From Panopea generosa (lineage: Eukaryota; Mollusca; Bivalvia; Adapedonta; Hiatellidae): 64,000 nt of DNA. This document shows, piece by piece, positions 12,435 through 24,479 of this stretch. Location of the stretch: contig CM055909.1 in assembly GCA_029582155.1 (NCBI GenBank), positions 42,964,967-43,028,966 on the forward strand, given 5' to 3'. Within the stretch, counting starts at the first letter, position 1. Each line of letters starts with the position of its first letter. The notes under the pieces were generated by a model. The model made no database searches. It saw nothing but the letters and a program-made list of their open reading frames with translations, and was not told where the DNA came from. Made by a program: the position numbers and the translations under genes.

Positions 12435-14110
12435 TAAACGAAGAGACGACTGGGAATTTACTAACATTCATTTAAAGGAAGAGACAACTTGCGAGTTACT
12501 AACATTCATTTAGACGAAGAGACAACTGGGGTTTTACTAACATTTATTTAGACGAAGAGACAACACGAGTTTTAATAACAATAATTTAGACGAAGAGACG
12601 ACTGGGGTTTTACTTACATTCGTTTAGAAGAGGAGACAACTGGGAATTTACTAACATTCATTAAGACGAAAAGACAACTGGGGGTTTACTTACATTCATT
12701 TAAACGAAGGGACGACTGGGGATTTACTAACATTCGTTTAGACGAAGAGACAACTGGGAATTTACTAACATTCATTTAGACGAAGAGACAACTGGGGTTT
12801 TATTAACATTCGTTTAGAAGAGGAGACAACTGGGAATTTACTAACATTCATTTAGACGAAGAGACATCTGGGGGTTTACTTACATTCATGTAGACGAAGC
12901 AAACTGGGGGTTTACTTACATTCATTTAGACGAATAGACAACTGGGGGATTTACTAACATTCATTTAGACGAAGAGACAACTTGGGCCTTACTAACATTC
13001 ATTTAGACGAGGAGACAACTGGAGGTTTACTGCCATTCATTTAGACGAAAAGACAATTTGCGATTTACTAACATTCATTTAGACGAAGAGACAACTGGAG
13101 TTTTACTAACATTCATTTAAACGAAGAGGCGACTAGGGATTTTCTAACATTCATTTAGACGAGGAGACAACTGAGGATTAACTAACATTCATTTAGACGA
13201 AAAGATAACTGGGGATTTACTAACATTCATTTAGACGAGGAGACAAATGAGGATTTACTAACATTTAATTAGACGAAGAAGCAACTGGGGATTTACTAAC
13301 ATTTATTTAGACGAGGAGAGAACTGGGGATTTACTAACATTCATTTAGACGTAAAGACCACTTGGGGTTTACTCACATTGATTTAGACGAAGAGAAAACT
13401 GGGGATTTACTGACATTAAGTTAGACGAAGAGACAACTGGGGTTTTACTAACATTCGTTTAGAAGAGGAGACAACTGCGGATTTACTAACATTCATTTGG
13501 ACGAAGAGACAACTGGGGGCTTACTTACATTCATTTAGACGAGGAGACAACTGGAGGTTTACTTACATTCATTTAGACGAAGCCAACTGGGGGCTTACTT
13601 ACATTCATTTAGACGAATAAACAACTGGGGATTTACTAACATTCATTTAGACGAAGAGACAACTTGGGCCTTACTAACATTCATTTAGACGAGGAGACAA
13701 CTGGAGGTTTACTAACATTCATTTTCACGAAAAGACCACTTAAGGGTTAACTCACATTCATTGAGACAAAGATACCAGGGGGACTTACTAACATTAACTT
13801 AGATGAAGAGACCACTGGGGTCTACTTACATTAATTTAGACGAAGAGACAACCGTGTTTTACTAACATTCGTTTAGAAGAGGAGACAACTGGGGATTTAC
13901 TAACATTGTTAAGACGAAGAGACAACTGGGGGTTTACTAACATTCATTTGGACGAAGAGACAACTGGGGATTACTAACATTCATTTAGACGAGGAGACAA
14001 CTAGAGTTATACTAACATTCATTTAGACGAAAATACCACTTGGGGTTAACTTACATTCATTGGGACGAAGAGACCACTGGGGGTCTACTAACATTCATTT
14101 TGACGAAGAG
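12435..14110. repeat. 38-bp minisatellite array
   Basis: About 44 imperfect copies of a 38-bp unit built from GACGAAGAGACAACTGGGG followed by ATTTACTAACATTCATTTA. Some units are shortened. The unit is unrelated to the 40-bp and 54-bp minisatellites and occurs only here. Its length is not a multiple of three and no reading frame stays open. It probably continues into the gap. Confidence 0.93.
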
Positions 14111-14116
14111 ACATAA

Positions 14117-14890
14117 ACAGCAATCACGTTTGTTGCCTGGTTCCCTAAAATTATCGCGATCTACGAATTAATTTGAGGTTGGGCCAGTGTTCATGAAAAT
14201 ATGTAAACTAACGTTAGCAAACGTGTAATCGGACTCAACGCAGCCCTGGTATGTTTCTGAAAATGGTGATAAACCCCAATTAAAAATATCACTACAGACA
14301 CTGAAGTTTTCAAACCAGTTTTGGCACATTCACATACAATTATATTAATATTTACACGGATTGAAACAATTAACAGGGTGCACAATTTGATGTAAAAAGT
14401 AAGTTTTAAATACAAAAAATAAAGTAAAAGTTTCTATAATATTGCATTTATTTATATCTTCCTTCAATTATATAAGAACACCCGCTCGTCGTTATAAATA
14501 AGAGTCGACTGTATCGTTTTATTGGTGTTGCTATAGTTCACAAAGAAAATGTTAAAACAAAAATGACAACACAATATACGTCCACTTACTTAATAGCAAA
14601 TACATGTTGTATAATTCCTTTGTAATAGTAAGCATTTAACTTCGGTGTTTATTTTCAAATTTAAAGGTACTACCCATGTTCAATAATGAATACAGATGGT
14701 GGATTTTAATTTTTCAACTCGTTTGTCTTTTTTGTTAATGTAAACATAGTTATTTTGTTTCGATTAAAAAAGTTATCACACCTTAAACAAATCATGCTCG
14801 AGGTCGTCAAAAGTAGAACCATTATTAGGCATCAGCAGATAAAGTGTCTTGCTAAATTACACCACCCATAGCCGTAGTGGGGGGTATATT
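14117..14890. other. Cassette-start spacer B, no gene seen
   Basis: Diverged counterpart of 246-940. It lacks the CA/CATA tracts and carries an extra ~80 bp near 14300-14380. No credible gene. Confidence 0.6.
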
Positions 14891-14891
14891 G

Positions 14892-14928
<37 letters not shown>

Positions 14929-14950
14929 ATTGTTGTTGTTGTTGTTGTTG

Positions 14951-15031
<81 letters not shown>
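14891..15031. repeat. (TTG)n microsatellite
   Basis: Longest TTG tract in the window, about 47 triplets with two interruptions. It creates poly-Leu/Cys and poly-Gln frames that are not genes. Confidence 0.95.
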
Positions 15032-15050
15032 ATCTTTAATGTGAATGTCC

Positions 15051-15160
15051 TCAAACAGGTACGTAAGAAGATGTACATGGCCTTCCGTACCATTGTGACA
15101 TATTTAAGCGCATGCGCACACGACTTGCAATACACGTCTCGGGAACATCTGGTTATCTGG
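15051..15160 (-). pseudogene. CTLD C-terminal relic
   Basis: Counterpart of 1061-1165: minus-strand DTC and WYGRPC motifs of the CTLD survive, followed by a stop at 15051. Truncated at the same place near 15160. Confidence 0.6.
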
Positions 15161-15179
15161 ACACCTTTTTAAGTAATAT

Positions 15180-17300
15180 GATTGAGAAATTTGAATATGC
15201 GGTCTTAATTTACAGTTAGCTTAACAGATGGACATAACATCACAGTCAATTCAAATATGTTCATAAATATGAATGTCAGCTTCTGCAGATTATATTCTAT
15301 ACAGAGAGCAGACATGTAGGAACTTTTATCTATTGATAGCGGTTAAGTATCTTAATTCAATATTAATGTGGACTTTGAAATATTGTAGATCTACTTTTTT
15401 TATTTTGATAAATATTGGTGTAATTTAAATTACAATGGGATGTTAACAATAATAGCCAAGTTGTTAAAACAATTGTTAAAATTAACATGATCTTCAGTTA
15501 ACACATTTTTTTTAAAGCCTTAATAAATTGTTAACTAACATTTTGTTAAATTTGCTGATGTCATGAAAAGTGTTCAACATACTCTTGGATTTCTAGCTAT
15601 CCGAACAAGTAAAAAAGCAGGATTGAACGCAGTCTTGGATTTTGTTTAATCTGTATTTGTTAATTTTTACTCAAATTTAACAAAAAGGATTGAAGGTATG
15701 TTAACAAAATGTTAAACTTAACATTTTTATAACTACAGCAAACATATTTACAAATATTACAACACCAAACATCTTTGTCAAATATTAACGGTTTTTAACA
15801 ACTTAGCCACTATATGTTGCAACGCATGTCGTTCAGTGCCGGTTTAAACCCATGTCAGTCAGATATTACAATAATAAAGTATGTCCACTGAAATTAAATC
15901 ACTAAATGCTATGGAGTGTAAAAATCAAAGGAAAAGTATACGCGTCATTTTTTGATTACTACATGAAAATACATGAAAAAAGACGAACGCCGTGTCTGTA
16001 TAAAGATGAACCATCGATATCAATTGGTTATGAAACACTCGTATTTAATGTTTACGGTTCAACAGCGTAGTTTGATCTGCTGAAAAGATTATGGTATAGA
16101 ACGGTACAATTTACAAAAATAGGCCATTGCTCTTTTTGAGAAAAAAAAGTTTTTTGCATGACCACTTGGTAGTCGCGATGGTCCATTTCTATGTTGTCTT
16201 TGTTAGCGGGGTGAATTTTCATGAAATATTATGAAAGCTATTTACAAAAAAGTTACCTCCTATTTTTTCACCACTCCATAACATTATGTCACGTGGGTTC
16301 GCCAACGTGATAATAACATTTTAAAAACAAGGAAATGTATCTCCAACAGGAGCATTGCAAGGACACGGTTACTAGGTCAGCTTGTAGTGGTCAAAAAAGA
16401 ACAATGAAAACAAAACTCATTAAACTAGCATCAACTTCTGTTGAATTTGACAAGACTGCTGTATTTCAGTTTTGTCGGATTTTTAATAAATATATTCGAA
16501 TAATCACGACAAAAAAGAAACTGCGGGCCTATTTGTATAAAGAACTGTTACCTTAACACCACATTAATGGAAATTTCCGACATATAGCATATGTTATGTA
16601 ATTCATTTAAGGTAATAATCCAATGGCAATCGTATCAAAATGTTATTCTACTTCTATAAACCATTGCGCCTGATATGAAAACTTCTATATAACAAAGGAT
16701 ATTGAACATGCAAGATTGTAGATGGCGGAGTGTAAATCTAACAGAGCTTTAGACATCTCGACCCTGGACAACACGCTAGTGTTTCTTTTTGTATTCCTTT
16801 TGTTAGAATTCAGTACACATTATCCATGTATCTATACTATACCATCCTCCGCTGGGAAGAAAGTAACACATGAATTTGGTTAAACTCTATTTCAAAAATT
16901 TCGACCCAGTGGAAGAAATACAATGAGAAATTACAGAAGAGAACATATATTTTATTTCAGATTTGTACATCAATAAATCGTCATTATAACATATTTACAA
17001 CTCATATTATCACGTCAACTATAGCGTTAACACGTACAATATCAGTACCGTCATATTTCATTACCATATATATCAAATATTTATGTCAAAATAATACAAG
17101 AAATACTTTTCAATCCTATGTTCACCAAGAAGAAGAAAAAGAGGGTGAACACATTTATTGAGCATTTATATGATCATTATTCATTCTTTGCCAAATATAT
17201 ATTTAAAATGTTATTTCTTAATTTCAGAGAACATTTTATATAATGGGCAAATCCGATAAAAAAAGTTATGTCATTTTGATTTAAGCAATGCATTAAGCTT
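15180..17300. other. Intercassette spacer B, no gene seen
   Basis: Shared spacer, closest to 33240-35380. A 73-codon frame at 16335-16556 is broken or shortened in the other cassettes, so it is not called a gene. The GTTAAC-rich block is at about 15430-15800. Confidence 0.6.
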
Positions 17301-17315
17301 GTACATGGAAAGTAT

Positions 17316-17507
17316 TTAGACAAACTGTATAATATATATCCTCCTTAAATCACTGTAGCAAGAACAGACAAAAATGAAGTGGAATATATCTTCTGCCTCA
17401 GTTGAGTTACAACATAAACAAAAAGCTCTCGTTTCTTGGAATATGATTTCTTGTGTAGCGAACATTTGAATTCTGAGAGTATAACATCTTATCGATTTAT
17501 TTGTCAT
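17316..17507 (-). pseudogene. Non-LTR retrotransposon zinc-knuckle relic
   Basis: A 63-codon minus-strand frame contains CLCCN, then EDIFHFIFVC, then a YSDLR segment. This Cys-x2-Cys...His-x4-Cys pattern with acidic residues before the His is the C-terminal zinc-binding region often found after reverse transcriptase in molluscan non-LTR elements and related sequences. No reverse-transcriptase core lies next to it, so it is a fragment. A copy with a 2-nt deletion is at 35388-35570. In these two cassettes it occupies the place held by the tRNA-derived SINE in the others. Confidence 0.5.
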
Positions 17508-18372
17508 AATATACCACCACGTGGTTAGTACATATTATATTTGTCACAATATACCACCACGCGGTTAGTACATATCATATTTGTCACAATATACCACCAC
17601 GTGGTTAGTACATATCATATTTGTCACAATATACCACCACGCGGTTAGTACATATCATATTTGTCACAATATACCACCACGCGGTTAGTACATATCATAT
17701 TTGTCACAATATACCACCACGTGGTTAGTACATATCATATTTGTCACAATATACCAATATACCACCACGTGGTTAGTACATATCATATTTGTCACAATAT
17801 ACCACCACGCGGTTAGTACATATCATATTTGTCACAATATACCACCACGCGGTTAGTACATATCATATTTGTCACAATATACCACCACGTGGTTAGTACA
17901 TATCATATTTGTCACAATATACCACCACGTGGTTAATACATATCATATTTGTCACAATATACCACCACGCGGTTAGTACATATCATATGTGTCACAATAT
18001 ACCACCACGCAGTTAGTACATATCATATTTGTCACAATATACCACCACGCGGTTAGTACATATCATATTTGTCACAATATACCACCACGTGGTTAGTATA
18101 TATCATATGTATCACAGTATACCACCAAGTGGTTAATACATATCACAATATATATCACCACGCGGTTAATATCAATCATATATATCACAAACTAACACCA
18201 CGTGGTTAATACATATCACATGTGTCACAATACACCACCCTGTTGTTAATATCATATTATCACAAAATACCACCACGTGGATAACATCTATCATATGTAT
18301 CACAATATACAACCACGTGGTTAATACCTATCATATGTATCACAATATACAACCACGTGGCTAATACCTATC
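17505..18372. repeat. 40-bp minisatellite array, cassette B
   Basis: About 22 copies of the 40-bp unit. The left two thirds are strongly homogenised and alternate between CACGTGG and CACGCGG cores, which indicates recent expansion; the right third is degenerate. It ends about 240 bp past the lectin B stop. Confidence 0.94.
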
Positions 18373-18538
18373 ACGCTCCTTTTAATAGCAAACATTGTGA
18401 CTTCATTGTATGTTAAATCTGCATATATTCTCTTTATCCAATAATAAATAACGATGATGAAATTTAAGTCTTACATAATTTGTTGTGTTTTTACTTGTTA
18501 TTATATAACAGCAGGAGTAACGTATAATATACACCAAC

Positions 18539-18544
18539 TTTATT
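18539..18544 (-). other. Polyadenylation signal, lectin B
   Basis: AATAAA on the minus strand about 70 bases downstream of the lectin B stop. Confidence 0.6.
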
Positions 18545-18613
18545 ATGTCCTTTTTAATAGGCTCTGTTTCTTGTTATTAAACGTCATCTATTTTAGTGGG
18601 TTGTAGCTTTAAA

Positions 18614-19417
18614 TTAGTACACATATTCACAAACAAATGAGTATTTAGTTCCACATAGCCTTCCGTACCATACCCATCCATTGGAAAACTGATTGACAAT
18701 ACAATTATCAGGAAGTCCAGGTTCGCCACGTACCCAGTTAGAGAAAGATGATTGAGACGCTCCATATGTGTACGTCCACGGCGAGGACGAATCATCGCGT
18801 TCTCCATCTATCCATACGTCCACTGTCACGCTCAGACTATTTAAAGTAGAGGCCACATCATTTGATTTCTCTTGTGAGTTTATATTCACCAGATGTCCAT
18901 GGTGTTTTTGACATTCTGTTTCCGCGGCTGATTTTGCCATAGTTGTACTTACATACTTTAAACAGAAGCCACTGGGAGTCGGTGTATACCCGTCTGGGCA
19001 TTTACCTTCGCATACATCCGACTCAGATTCCTTCAACGATATGTTCCGTGATTCTTGTTTGCATACGGTTGAGTTAGATTTGCAGTTTCTTGAACGTGAG
19101 CGTATTCCATAACGAGCCGCTAGGGTTGTAGAGCATGTCGACCACTCAGACCATTCTGCACATGGGTGTAGAGCACACATGTCTTTCTTTATTTCTGTTT
19201 CTAAATGGCTATTTTCCTTTATTTCAGTGTCCATATTCATCAGTATTTTCCCAATGAGTCGTAACGAAGGCTTATCAGTCAACTTTCCAATATTCTGTAA
19301 ATATTTGCCGTCCAATTTTCCGTTGTCGTTAACTTTGACGTCACTTATTGAAATACACCGTGATGTTTGTAGAAAGAAATAACCAATGACGATCCGCCGT
19401 AGAATTATCCGAGCCAT
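18614..19417 (-). CDS. Secreted TSP1-CTLD lectin B (short neck, EPG)
   Basis: Complete 267-codon intronless frame. Residues 1-21 form a signal peptide (hydrophobic core around IVIGYFFLQ); the first ATG is used because it opens this peptide and is shared by all copies. Residues 22-80 are a polar helical neck. TSP1 spans 81-136 with six cysteines (C81, 86, 95, 112, 119, 136) and the WSEWSTC motif; the two Trp are potential C-mannosylation sites. The CTLD spans 140-267 with C140/C152 (long-form pair) and C169, 239, 255, 263; WIDG is at 202-205. The ligand loop reads GEPGLPDNC, and the usual WND calcium motif is replaced by WYG, so calcium-dependent sugar binding is uncertain. Likely a secreted carbohydrate- or surface-binding protein; an immune role is inference. 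An inverted repeat and a CRE-like palindrome lie upstream. Confidence 0.87.
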   Translation of the reverse strand: MARIILRRIVIGYFFLQTSRCISISDVKVNDNGKLDGKYLQNIGKLTDKPSLRLIGKILMNMDTEIKENSHLETEIKKDMCALHPCAEWSEWSTCSTTLAARYGIRSRSRNCKSNSTVCKQESRNISLKESESDVCEGKCPDGYTPTPSGFCLKYVSTTMAKSAAETECQKHHGHLVNINSQEKSNDVASTLNSLSVTVDVWIDGERDDSSSPWTYTYGASQSSFSNWVRGEPGLPDNCIVNQFSNGWVWYGRLCGTKYSFVCEYVY

Positions 19418-19645
19418 AGTTGTCTTGTATTGCAGTCTTAAAACAATAGCGTAATTACCGCTGCTTTATGAGACTATTGAAGTCAGCAGACATTTAATAC
19501 AGAAAGGAATAAATGTTTCCTTGAATACTTTCATAAACTTCTTACCGAAAACACTGGTTAAAATAAATTATTAACTTTCGGTTTGTTGTTATTGGATTCT
19601 AAATGTCGCGATTACAAGGTTTAATGGTTATACTTTCTTATATAT

Positions 19646-19762
19646 AGAGAGAATATCATGCTAGTGTCTGATATTATCAACTTTATCAGGTGAGGCTAAG
19701 TAAAAAGAACAGGACGACCTGATGAAGTTCATAATATCAGATACTAACATGGTATTCTCTTT
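19646..19762. repeat. Inverted repeat upstream of lectin B
   Basis: Two 45-bp arms (19646-19690 and 19718-19762) are complementary at 39 of 45 positions by hand alignment, with a 27-bp loop shorter than in the other copies. The core GTGTCTGATATTAT is shared by all left arms. Position relative to the start codon is conserved in B, C, D and G. It could be a hairpin RNA, a cruciform or the remains of a small palindromic transposon. Confidence 0.8.
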
Positions 19763-19859
19763 ACCTTGCAAATATTTCTAATTTATTGAAAATCAGCATC
19801 AAAGTTTTGATACAGCTTGTAGAGATTCCATCCAGGTTAATGTGTATAATTATACATAA

Positions 19860-19867
19860 TGACGTCA
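19860..19867. promoter_or_regulatory. CRE-like palindrome
   Basis: Exact TGACGTCA, the consensus for CREB/ATF-type bZIP factors, about 445 bp upstream of the lectin B start. Conserved upstream of B, C, D and G. Function is inferred from motif identity only; the same octamer also occurs inside the lectin coding region. Confidence 0.35.
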
Positions 19868-20659
19868 TAATCCTATGTTTATCAGGCAGGTGATTTATCA
19901 ACGGAAATGAATACATTGACATGATGACAAACTCTTACAACACTAAAATAACAACGCAATTCAATGCGCCCAAAATTTATAAATACTTAACGATTCAAGT
20001 GATGTGATTTGCGTTGTGATGTATTCTGGGAAAACAGAGATATCAACTTAGTTAAATGAAATTTGTTGGTCCTCAAATATTTCAAGAACAGTATATTGAA
20101 CCAGATAAGAGGCATTTTGCTGGCGAATTACCACAAAGTATTCAGTTTATGTCAAGACCAAGCCCGCTGACAAAAGGACATTGTATAATTTAATTTTCGG
20201 AAATTGACTTAGAAGAGGATACATTTATATCACTCGCAATATGAAGAATTAGATTCATATATCCAATCATTATTTTGTCAACAGTTTAAGCCAGTTAATA
20301 TCGAAACAGAAGATTTATATTTTGATCGTATGTACTTTAAGGTCCTCGTGCAGAAAAGATGTTGTTTACATGATTTAATATAAAAAAACAAAAGTCTTCA
20401 AGGAATGTTAACTTTGATAAACGCCCTAGATAACATTTCTCCTGTCTTGATCTATTCCTTTGATAGAAAGTCAGAACTATATAAAAACGTCGTAACAAGC
20501 AGTTTGTTCTTAATCATTTTATCATCAATATACTTTTAATTTAGCATTAATTTACTTGGGAAACTATATATCTCTCTGAAAGAGCTAACGCAGATAACGT
20601 TGCTCTCAACATAAAAAAAACACGCAAAACCAGCTTATCGAGAATAATAGGAGACTGAG

Positions 20660-21452
20660 TCATTACTTCATTGCGGTGTAGCCATTCACTGTGCAATGAT
20701 ATGTACAGATATGTCATGATTTTATTGCGGCGTAGCCATTCACTGTGCAATGATATGTACAGATATGGCATGACTTCATCGCGATGTAGCCATTCACTGT
20801 GCAATGATATGTACAGATATGTCATGACTTCATTACGGCGTAGCCATTCACTTTGCAATGATATGTACAAATATGACATGACTTCAATGCGGTGTAGCCA
20901 TTCACTGTGCAATGATATGTACAGATATGTCATGACTTCATAGCGGCGTAGCCATTCACTTTGCAATGATATGTACAAATATGACATGACTTCATCGCGA
21001 TGTAGCCATTCACTGTGCAATGATATGTACAGATATGTCATGACTTCATTGCGGCGTAGCCATTCACTTTGCAATGATATGTACAAATATGACATGACTT
21101 CAATGCGGTGTAGCCATTCACTGTGCAATGATATGTACAGATATGTCATGACTTCATTGCGGTGTAGCCATTCACTGTGCAATGATATGTAAAGATATGT
21201 CATGACTTCATTGCGGTGTAGCCATTCACTGTGCAATGATATGTACAGATATGTCATGACTTCATTGCGGCGTAGCCATTCACTTTGCAATGATATGTAC
21301 AAATATGACATGACTTCAATGCGGTGTAGCCATTCACTGTGCAATGATATGTACAGATATGTCATGACTTTATTGCGGCGTAGCCATTCACTTTGCAATG
21401 ATATGTACAAATATGACATGACTTCATTGCGGTGTAGCCATTCACTGAGGGG
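20660..21452. repeat. 54-bp minisatellite array, cassette B
   Basis: About 15 copies arranged largely as 108-bp dimers: one unit with GCGGCGTAGCC alternates with one containing TACAAATATGACATG. The dimer structure shows a recent expansion step. The right edge joins spacer sequence at 21453 equivalent to about position 420, so the CA/CATA tracts are missing from the next cassette. A 290-codon minus-strand frame across it is a by-product of the 54-bp periodicity. Confidence 0.94.
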
Positions 21453-21833
21453 TGCATAATATGATGTAAATAGTTAATTTAAAAATACAGAAATGAAATA
21501 AAAGTTTCTATAATATTGCATTTATTTATTATATCTTCCTTAAATTATATAAGCACACCCGCTCGTTGTTTTAAATAAGAGTCGACTGTATTGTTCTATT
21601 GGTGTTCCTATAATTCACAAAGAAAATGTTAAAACAAAAATGACAACACAATATACGTCCACTTACTTAATAGAAAATACATGTAGTATGGTTCCTTTGT
21701 AATAGTAAGCATTTTACTTCGTTTTTCATTTATTTTCAGTTATGAATACAGATGGTGGATTTTCAATTTGTTTTGCTAAAGATAAAGTGTCTTGCTAAAG
21801 GACACCATCCATAGCCGTAGAGGGGGATCTACT
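21453..21833. other. Cassette-start spacer C, no gene seen
   Basis: Shortened counterpart of 420-940, with a deletion near 21750-21780. No gene seen. Confidence 0.6.
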
Positions 21834-21834
21834 G

Positions 21835-21922
<88 letters not shown>
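21834..21922. repeat. (TTG)n microsatellite
   Basis: Perfect TTG run of about 29 triplets, the purest in the window, which suggests recent expansion. Confidence 0.95.
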
Positions 21923-22025
21923 ATCACATCTGGAGTTATGTATAATGTACAATAATAAGTATCATGAACGTATGTATAGGCATTGTGTCTAGATATTTAC
22001 TGTTGTGTTTTTAAAATGAATGTTC

Positions 22026-22409
22026 TCAAACAAGTACGTATGAAGATATGCATGGCCTTCCGTACCATTGTGACATATATAATCGCATTCGCATACGACT
22101 TACAATACACGTGTAAAGTATATCCGGTTCTCTGGACGCCCAATTAGAGAAAGAGGATTAAGAAATTACATATGTATCTGTCGATGTTTGGGACGAATCA
22201 TCGCGTTCTCCATCTATCCATATGTCTGATCTCAATCTATCTAAAATAGAGACCACGTCATTTGAGTTTTCTTATGAGTTTGTATTGACCAGATGTCCGT
22301 GATCGTTTTGACATTCCGCTACTGACTTTGTCATCTTTGTACTATCATACTTCAAAAAGAAACCACCAGAAGTCAGTTTATACCCGTTGGGGCATGCGTT
22401 ACCTTCACA
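22026..22409 (-). pseudogene. CTLD pseudogene, longest relic of the second lectin lineage
   Basis: Reading the minus strand from 22409 gives almost the whole CTLD in one frame: CEGNACPNGY, GFFLKY, AECQNDHGHLVN, WIDGERDDSS, SSFSNW, EPD, TCIV, WYGRPC, then a stop near 22026. Two internal TAA codons (22272-22274 and 22158-22160) make it a pseudogene. The sequence differs from all intact genes; the second residue of the normal GFC pair is Phe and the ligand tripeptide is EPD. No TSP1 domain remains next to it. The short relics beside the other TTG tracts are truncated versions of this same copy. Confidence 0.8.
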
Positions 22410-22419
22410 GTAAAGCTTT

Positions 22420-24475
22420 ACACCTCACGTTTATTTCATTTTTTTTAAATATGTATTGTACTTCGGGGTGACTAAAGCTTTCGGGGATATTAAAACTTTG
22501 AATATGCGATCTTAATTTTCAGTTAGCTTAACAGATGGACATAATTTCAAAATCAATTCAAATATGTTCATAGATATGTCTGTCAGCTATTGCAGATTAT
22601 ATTCTATACAGCCAGCAGACACGTGGGAATTACTATCTATTCATAGCTGTTAAGTATCTTAATTCAATATAATTGTGGACTTTGAACTATTGTAGATCTA
22701 CTTTTTTCATTTTAATAAATATTGGTGTAATTTAAATTACAATGGGATGTTAACAATGATAGCCCAGTTGTTAAAATGATTTTTAAAATTAATATGATCT
22801 TGAGTTAACAATTTGTTTTAAAGCCTTAACAAATTGTTAACTAACATTTTGTTAAATTTGCTGATGTCATGAAAAGTTTTCACGATACTCTTGGATTACT
22901 AGCTATCCGAACAAGTAAAAAAGCAGGATTGAACGCAGTCTTGGATTTTATTTTCTCAAATTAAAAAAAAACAATTGAAGGTATGTTAACAAAATGTTAA
23001 ACTTTAAACCTTTGTCAGCCAAATATTACAATAATAAAGTATGTCTAATGAAATTAAATCACCTAATGCTGTGGAGCTGTGTAAAAATCAAAGGAAAAAT
23101 ACCCGCGTCATTTTTGGAGATAAATTTCTGAATATTACATGAAAATACACGAAACAAAGACGTGTATAATCTTTACCATCGATATAAATGGGTTATGGTT
23201 ATGGGTTATTTTATGTTTAAGGTTCAACAGTGTATTTTGCTCTGCTGAAAAGATTATGGTATAGAACGGTACAATTTACAAAAATAGGCCATTGCTCTAT
23301 ATTTTGAAAAAAAAAAAAGAATTTTTGCATGGACACTTGGCAGTAACGATGGTTCATTTCTATAAAGAGATGGTGTTTGTCTTTGTTAGCCGGGTGAATT
23401 TTCATGAAATATTATGAAAGCTATTGACAAAAATGTTTACCTTCTATTTTTTCACCACTCCATATCATTATGTCACGTGGGTTCACCACCGTGATATTAG
23501 CATTTTAAAAACAAGGAAATGTATCTCCAACAGGAGCATTGCAAGGACACGGTTACTTGGTCAGCTGTTGTGGTCAATATAGAACAATGAAAACAAAACT
23601 CATTAAACTAGCTTCAACTTCTGTTGATTTTCACCAGACGGCTGTATTACAGTTTTGTCGGATTTTTAATAAATGAATTCGAATAATCACGACAAAAAAG
23701 AAACTGCAGGCCTTTTTGTATAAAGAACTGTTACCTTAACACCACATAAATGAGTATTTCCGACGTATAGCATGTGTTATGTAATTCATTCAAGGTAATA
23801 AATTCAATGGCAATCGTATCAAAATGTCATTATACTTCTATAACCTATTGCGCCTGATATGAAAACTTCTCAAATATTAAGGATATCGAACATACAAGAT
23901 TGTAGATGGCGGGGTGTACATCTAACAAAGCTTTGGACATCTCGGCCCTGGACAACATTCTAGTGTTTCTTTTTGTATTCATTTTGTTAGAATTCAGTAC
24001 ACATATCCCTTTATCTATAATATACCATCCTCTGCTGGGAAGTAAGTAACATATGAATTTGGTTAAACTCTATTTCAATTATTTCGACCCAGTGGATGAA
24101 ATACAAAATTACAAAAAATTACAGAACGGAACATCATTATATTTTATTTCATATTAAATTTTTGTACATAAATACATCGTCATTATAACATATTTACAAC
24201 TCAAAATATCACGTCAACTATAGCGTTAATAACAACATCATTAGTACAGTCATATTTCATTACCATTTATATCAAATATGTATTTATGTTTTAAATATAA
24301 ATGTCAAAATGATATAAGAAATTCTGTTCAAGAAGAAGAAGTGGATGAACACATTTATTAAACATTTAAATAATAATTATTATTTCATTGTCAAATATAT
24401 ATTTAAATTTCATATCACATCAAACATTCAAATTTTTATTTCTTAATTTCAGAGAACGTTTTATATAATATCTTT
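22420..24475. other. Intercassette spacer C, no gene seen
   Basis: Shared spacer with several internal deletions relative to B and D. No gene seen; the 62-codon frame near 23217-23405 contains a poly-Phe homopolymer and is not conserved. Confidence 0.6.
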
Positions 24476-24479
24476 CTTT

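Larger units (their letters stand above)
19418..20659. other. Upstream spacer of lectin B
   Basis: Putative promoter side of lectin B. It holds the inverted repeat (19646-19762), a TGACGTCA palindrome (19860-19867) and the block shared by all cassettes around 20390-20580. A CATAAAG sequence about 50 bases before the ATG could serve as a weak TATA element. No gene called. Confidence 0.5.

Noticed and set aside
14857..15172. Poly-Leu/Cys and poly-Gln frames over the TTG tracts
   Set aside because: Pure products of a trinucleotide microsatellite; flanking sequence is lectin relic and non-coding spacer.
16335..16556. 73-codon frame beginning MYLQQEHCKD
   Set aside because: Shortened or frameshifted in the matching sequence of cassettes A, C, D and E; no recognisable domain.
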